Source: Chromobacteriaceae bacterium (GTDB lineage: Bacteria > Pseudomonadota > Gammaproteobacteria > Burkholderiales > Aquaspirillaceae). Taken from it: a DNA stretch of 7,333 bases. Positions within the stretch are counted from its first letter, which is position 1; every line of letters starts with the position of its first letter. The position numbers and the translations under genes were made by a program. The notes beneath the pieces are model-generated. The model was given only the letters and a program-made list of their open reading frames with translations, ran no database searches and was not told the origin of the DNA. The DNA lies in assembly GCA_030151505.1 (NCBI GenBank), contig JASLDQ010000278.1:1-7333 (forward strand). The letters are read 5' to 3'. Shown one piece after another: positions 4,519 to 7,333 of this stretch.

Positions 4519-7333
4519 ATGCCGACATCCTCCTCGCGCTTCCCGCGTCTCACCCAGCCCGGCAGCCTGCGGTATCCGGCCCTGCTCACTCTCGCCGTCT
4601 TGCTGGTCGTGGCCGTACTGACCGTCGTCTACACCGCCGGCCGGATGAAGACGGAAACCCTGCAGCTCTACAGCGGCCGCGCCGGCATGCTCAGCCGGAT
4701 CAGCGAGGATCATCTCAGCCGTTCCCTGCAGCAACTGCGGCAAATCATGCTGGAGTGCGGCGACCGCTGGAGTGCCCTGCCCCCGGCAGACCGGCAGGGC
4801 CCGCGCGGCAACAGCCTGCTGGCGGCCGGCATCGAGCGTCAGCCCATGATCCGTTCGCTTTCCGTCGCCACGGATGGCGGCTTGATTGTCAGCAGCAGCA
4901 ATTCGGCCAACGCCGGCCGACGCATCACCCTCCCCGCCGGACCGGGCCAGCCAGCCATTGCCCTGCCCCTGGCCGGCCGCGACCTGGGCAATGCCTCGAC
5001 CCTAGTCGAGGAAGGCGACAGCGACATCCTGCCGGTCAGCCTGGCGCTGGCCGACGGCCACCGCCTGATCGCAGCGCTCAACCTCGACTATTTCCGCAAT
5101 TTTCTGACCCTCACCAGCGACAACCCGCGCATCGGCATCGACATCCTCCGCTACGACGGCTTCATCCTGCTGTCCACCGGCGAACTGGAGCCGCTCTCGC
5201 TGCGTACCCGCCAGCAGTTGCTGCACGACTGGCTGCCCGCCCGCGAGATCGGATCGCTGCAAGACGACAACGGCACGCTGGTTGCCTTCCGCGCCTCGCG
5301 CGAATTCCCGCTGGTCGTCATCACCCGCATCCCCGAAGCCGTCGCGCTGGCGCAGTGGAACAACGTCACCCTGCAACTCGGCCTGATCGTCGGCGTGGCG
5401 CTGCTGCTGGCAGGCTCGATGGGCGGCGCGATGCTGTACCTGATGCACCGCCATTCGCGCCAGCATCAGCACGAACTGGCGCGGCTCGACACCGTTTTCG
5501 ATACGCTGCCGATCGCCGTGGCCGAACTGGACACCGATGGCCGCATCACGATGAGCAACCATCGCTGGGACGAACTGATGAACCTTGCGCCCGGCACGGC
5601 CAGCGGGCGCCACATCACGCCGCTGCTGTCCGGCTGCAAGCTGTGCGGCAACGCCGACGACTCGGCTCTGGCCCGCCTGCTCGCCGGCCTGTGCGACAGC
5701 ATCGACAGCGAAGTCAGCCTGCCGGCAAGCCGGCATTTCCGCCTGCTCGGGCGCCGTCTGCCGGCCGGAACCGGCCATATCGTCATGCTGATCGACATCA
5801 GCGCGCAAAAGCTCCAGCAAAACCAGGCGGATCTGGCGGCCACCGTGTTCTCCGCCAGCCGCGACGGCATCATCATCACCGATGGTTCGACCCGCATCCT
5901 CAAGGTCAACCAGGCCTTCAGCGACATTACCGGTTACTCGGCGGAAGAGAGCATCGGCAGAACCACCGGCTTCCTGTCATCCGGCCTGCACGACGAAGCG
6001 TTCTACCAGGCCATGTGGAGGGCTCTCGGCGAGAACGGGCTGTGGCAAGGCGAGATCGTCAACCGGCGCAAGGACGGATCGCTCTACCACGAATGGCTGA
6101 CCATCAGCGCCGTCCGCTCCGGTGCCGGCCAGGACGTGCAATGCTATGTCGGGCTGTTTGCGGACATCAGCGAACGCAAGAGCACGGAAGAACGGCTCAA
6201 CTTCCTGTCCGACCACGACCCGCTGACCGGCCTGCACAATCGCGATGCCTTCGGCAACCACCTCGACCACGCCATCGAATCCCATCACGACCAGCACCTC
6301 TCGCTGGCGCTGATCCTGATCGATCTCGACCATTTCAAGCACATCAACGACACGCTCGGCCACTCGATCGGCGACAGCCTGCTGCGACAGGTGGGACAGA
6401 CCCTCGCCAACAGCCTGCGCACGGGAGATCGGGTCTGTCGTCAGGGCGGCGACGAATTCGCCGTGCTCATACCGGCCATCCGCGACCGGCAGGAAGTCGC
6501 CGACATCGCCCGTCGTCTGAACGGCGGCCTGTCCCGGACCTTCCACGTCGACGGCATCGAACTGAACGTCACGGCATCGCTCGGGATCGCCGTTTTTCCG
6601 GAGGATGGCGGCAACCGGGACGAGCTGATGCAGCACGCCGACCTGGCCCTTTACGCGAGCAAGGCCGACGGGCGCGCCAGCCAGCACTTCTTCGAGCAGG
6701 GAATGGACCGGCAGGTACAGGAACGCGTGATGATCGAACAGGGCATCCGCAATGCGGTCGACCGGCAGGAGTTGCGGCTGGTCTACCAGCCGCAGATCGA
6801 TCTGTGCACCGGACGCATGGTCGGAGCCGAGGCGCTGCTGCGCTGGCAGCATCCGGAAATCGGCGCCATCTCGCCGGCCCTGTTCATCCCGGTGGCGGAG
6901 GAAACCCGCCTGATCGAATTGCTGGGAGACTGGGTGCTGGAAGAAGCCTGCCGCATGCTCGCCCGCTGGCAGGCCACTGGCCATGATGGGACCATGGCGG
7001 TCAACATTTCTGCCCGCCAGATCAGCAAACCCGACTTCGCCCCGCGCATCGAGGCACTGCTGTCTCACCACAAGGTGGACCCAAAGCGGCTGGAGCTGGA
7101 GATCACCGAACGGACGCTGATCCATACCGCCAGCCTGCAGCACCAGCCTTTCCAGCACCTGCGCGCGCTGGGCATCAGGGTCGCCCTGGACGATTTCGGC
7201 ACCGGCTACTCCTCCCTCGCTTATTTGCGCCACTTCCCGCTCGATCAGCTCAAGATCGACCGCAGCTTCGTGATGAACCTGCCCGACGACAAGGACGACG
7301 TGCTGATCGTGCAGACCATCATCGGGCTGGCCC
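4519..7333 (+). CDS. Membrane sensor diguanylate cyclase/phosphodiesterase: Cache-PAS-PAS-GGDEF-EAL (3' end cut by window)
   Basis: An open frame of 938 codons that runs off the right edge. Residues 19-40 are a first membrane helix, 41-280 a periplasmic region resembling a double Cache (PDC) sensor, and 283-309 a second helix. A weak PAS domain follows (about 320-430) with a C373-K-L-C376 pair, then a typical PAS (about 440-553, with the D-G-I-I-I-T-D and NQAFSDITGYS motifs and an ISERK end). The GGDEF domain (about 560-725) has GGDEF at 643-647 and the product-inhibition I-site R634-T-G-D637. The EAL domain begins near 735 and keeps E771-A-L, N829, E861-I-T-E, D891-D892-FGTGYSSL and K912, the residues needed for metal binding and catalysis. 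So both synthesis (2 GTP to c-di-GMP) and breakdown (c-di-GMP to pGpG) look chemically possible; which one dominates cannot be read from sequence. About 50-80 residues of the EAL end are missing. The start lies four bases after the binding-protein stop and has only a weak GAG before it, suggesting translational coupling. Confidence 0.96.
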   Translation, partial: MPTSSSRFPRLTQPGSLRYPALLTLAVLLVVAVLTVVYTAGRMKTETLQLYSGRAGMLSRISEDHLSRSLQQLRQIMLECGDRWSALPPADRQGPRGNSLLAAGIERQPMIRSLSVATDGGLIVSSSNSANAGRRITLPAGPGQPAIALPLAGRDLGNASTLVEEGDSDILPVSLALADGHRLIAALNLDYFRNFLTLTSDNPRIGIDILRYDGFILLSTGELEPLSLRTRQQLLHDWLPAREIGSLQDDNGTLVAFRASREFPLVVITRIPEAVALAQWNNVTLQLGLIVGVALLLAGSMGGAMLYLMHRHSRQHQHELARLDTVFDTLPIAVAELDTDGRITMSNHRWDELMNLAPGTASGRHITPLLSGCKLCGNADDSALARLLAGLCDSIDSEVSLPASRHFRLLGRRLPAGTGHIVMLIDISAQKLQQNQADLAATVFSASRDGIIITDGSTRILKVNQAFSDITGYSAEESIGRTTGFLSSGLHDEAFYQAMWRALGENGLWQGEIVNRRKDGSLYHEWLTISAVRSGAGQDVQCYVGLFADISERKSTEERLNFLSDHDPLTGLHNRDAFGNHLDHAIESHHDQHLSLALILIDLDHFKHINDTLGHSIGDSLLRQVGQTLANSLRTGDRVCRQGGDEFAVLIPAIRDRQEVADIARRLNGGLSRTFHVDGIELNVTASLGIAVFPEDGGNRDELMQHADLALYASKADGRASQHFFEQGMDRQVQERVMIEQGIRNAVDRQELRLVYQPQIDLCTGRMVGAEALLRWQHPEIGAISPALFIPVAEETRLIELLGDWVLEEACRMLARWQATGHDGTMAVNISARQISKPDFAPRIEALLSHHKVDPKRLELEITERTLIHTASLQHQPFQHLRALGIRVALDDFGTGYSSLAYLRHFPLDQLKIDRSFVMNLPDDKDDVLIVQTIIGLA

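Noticed and set aside
4755..6986. Plus-strand open frame of 743 codons
   Set aside because: It is Arg/Pro/His-rich and lies entirely within the Cache-PAS-GGDEF-EAL gene in another frame, while the other frame carries every expected catalytic motif.
5002..7233. Minus-strand open frames of 272 and 418 codons opposite the GGDEF-EAL gene
   Set aside because: Antisense shadows with Gln/Val/Asp-rich composition; no domain and no start signals.

Overview
The window is GC-rich and densely coded, with strong G/C bias at third codon positions. The gene families and styles (SulP anion carriers with STAS domains, a family 3 periplasmic binding protein, a Cache-PAS-PAS-GGDEF-EAL sensor) point to a Gram-negative proteobacterium. 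I favour a free-living betaproteobacterium, but that is a guess from protein style, not a taxonomic proof. I see no tRNA, rRNA, CRISPR array, insertion sequence or phage gene.

Layout: four protein genes form two divergent pairs around a control region at about 3494-3728. Leftwards (minus strand) run two consecutive SulP-family transporters. The first (1814-3493) is complete and resembles the DauA/YchM branch. The second (1-1703) belongs to a different SulP subgroup and runs off the left edge of the window, so its last residues are missing. A 13-bp perfect stem followed by five U residues (1761-1796) sits between them and looks like an intrinsic terminator, so the two carriers may be separate transcription units despite lying head to tail.

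Rightwards (plus strand) run a secreted amino-acid-type binding protein (3729-4514) and, only 4 bases later, a large membrane-bound c-di-GMP enzyme (4519 to beyond the right edge). A plausible sigma-70 promoter (3668-3696, 17-bp spacer) places transcription start about 26 bases before the binding-protein ATG. There is no ABC permease or ATPase in view.

How they may work together (inference): the binding protein could report a periplasmic ligand to the double-Cache sensor domain of its co-transcribed neighbour, making a two-gene input/output unit that sets c-di-GMP. The SulP pair handles uptake of anions (sulfate, bicarbonate or dicarboxylates; the substrate cannot be told from sequence). No functional link between the two halves is shown by the sequence beyond sharing the divergent control region. 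The most notable observations are the binding-protein/c-di-GMP operon, the intact dual catalytic sites with an I-site, a CxxC motif inside the first PAS domain, and the terminator plus dyads that separate the two SulP genes.
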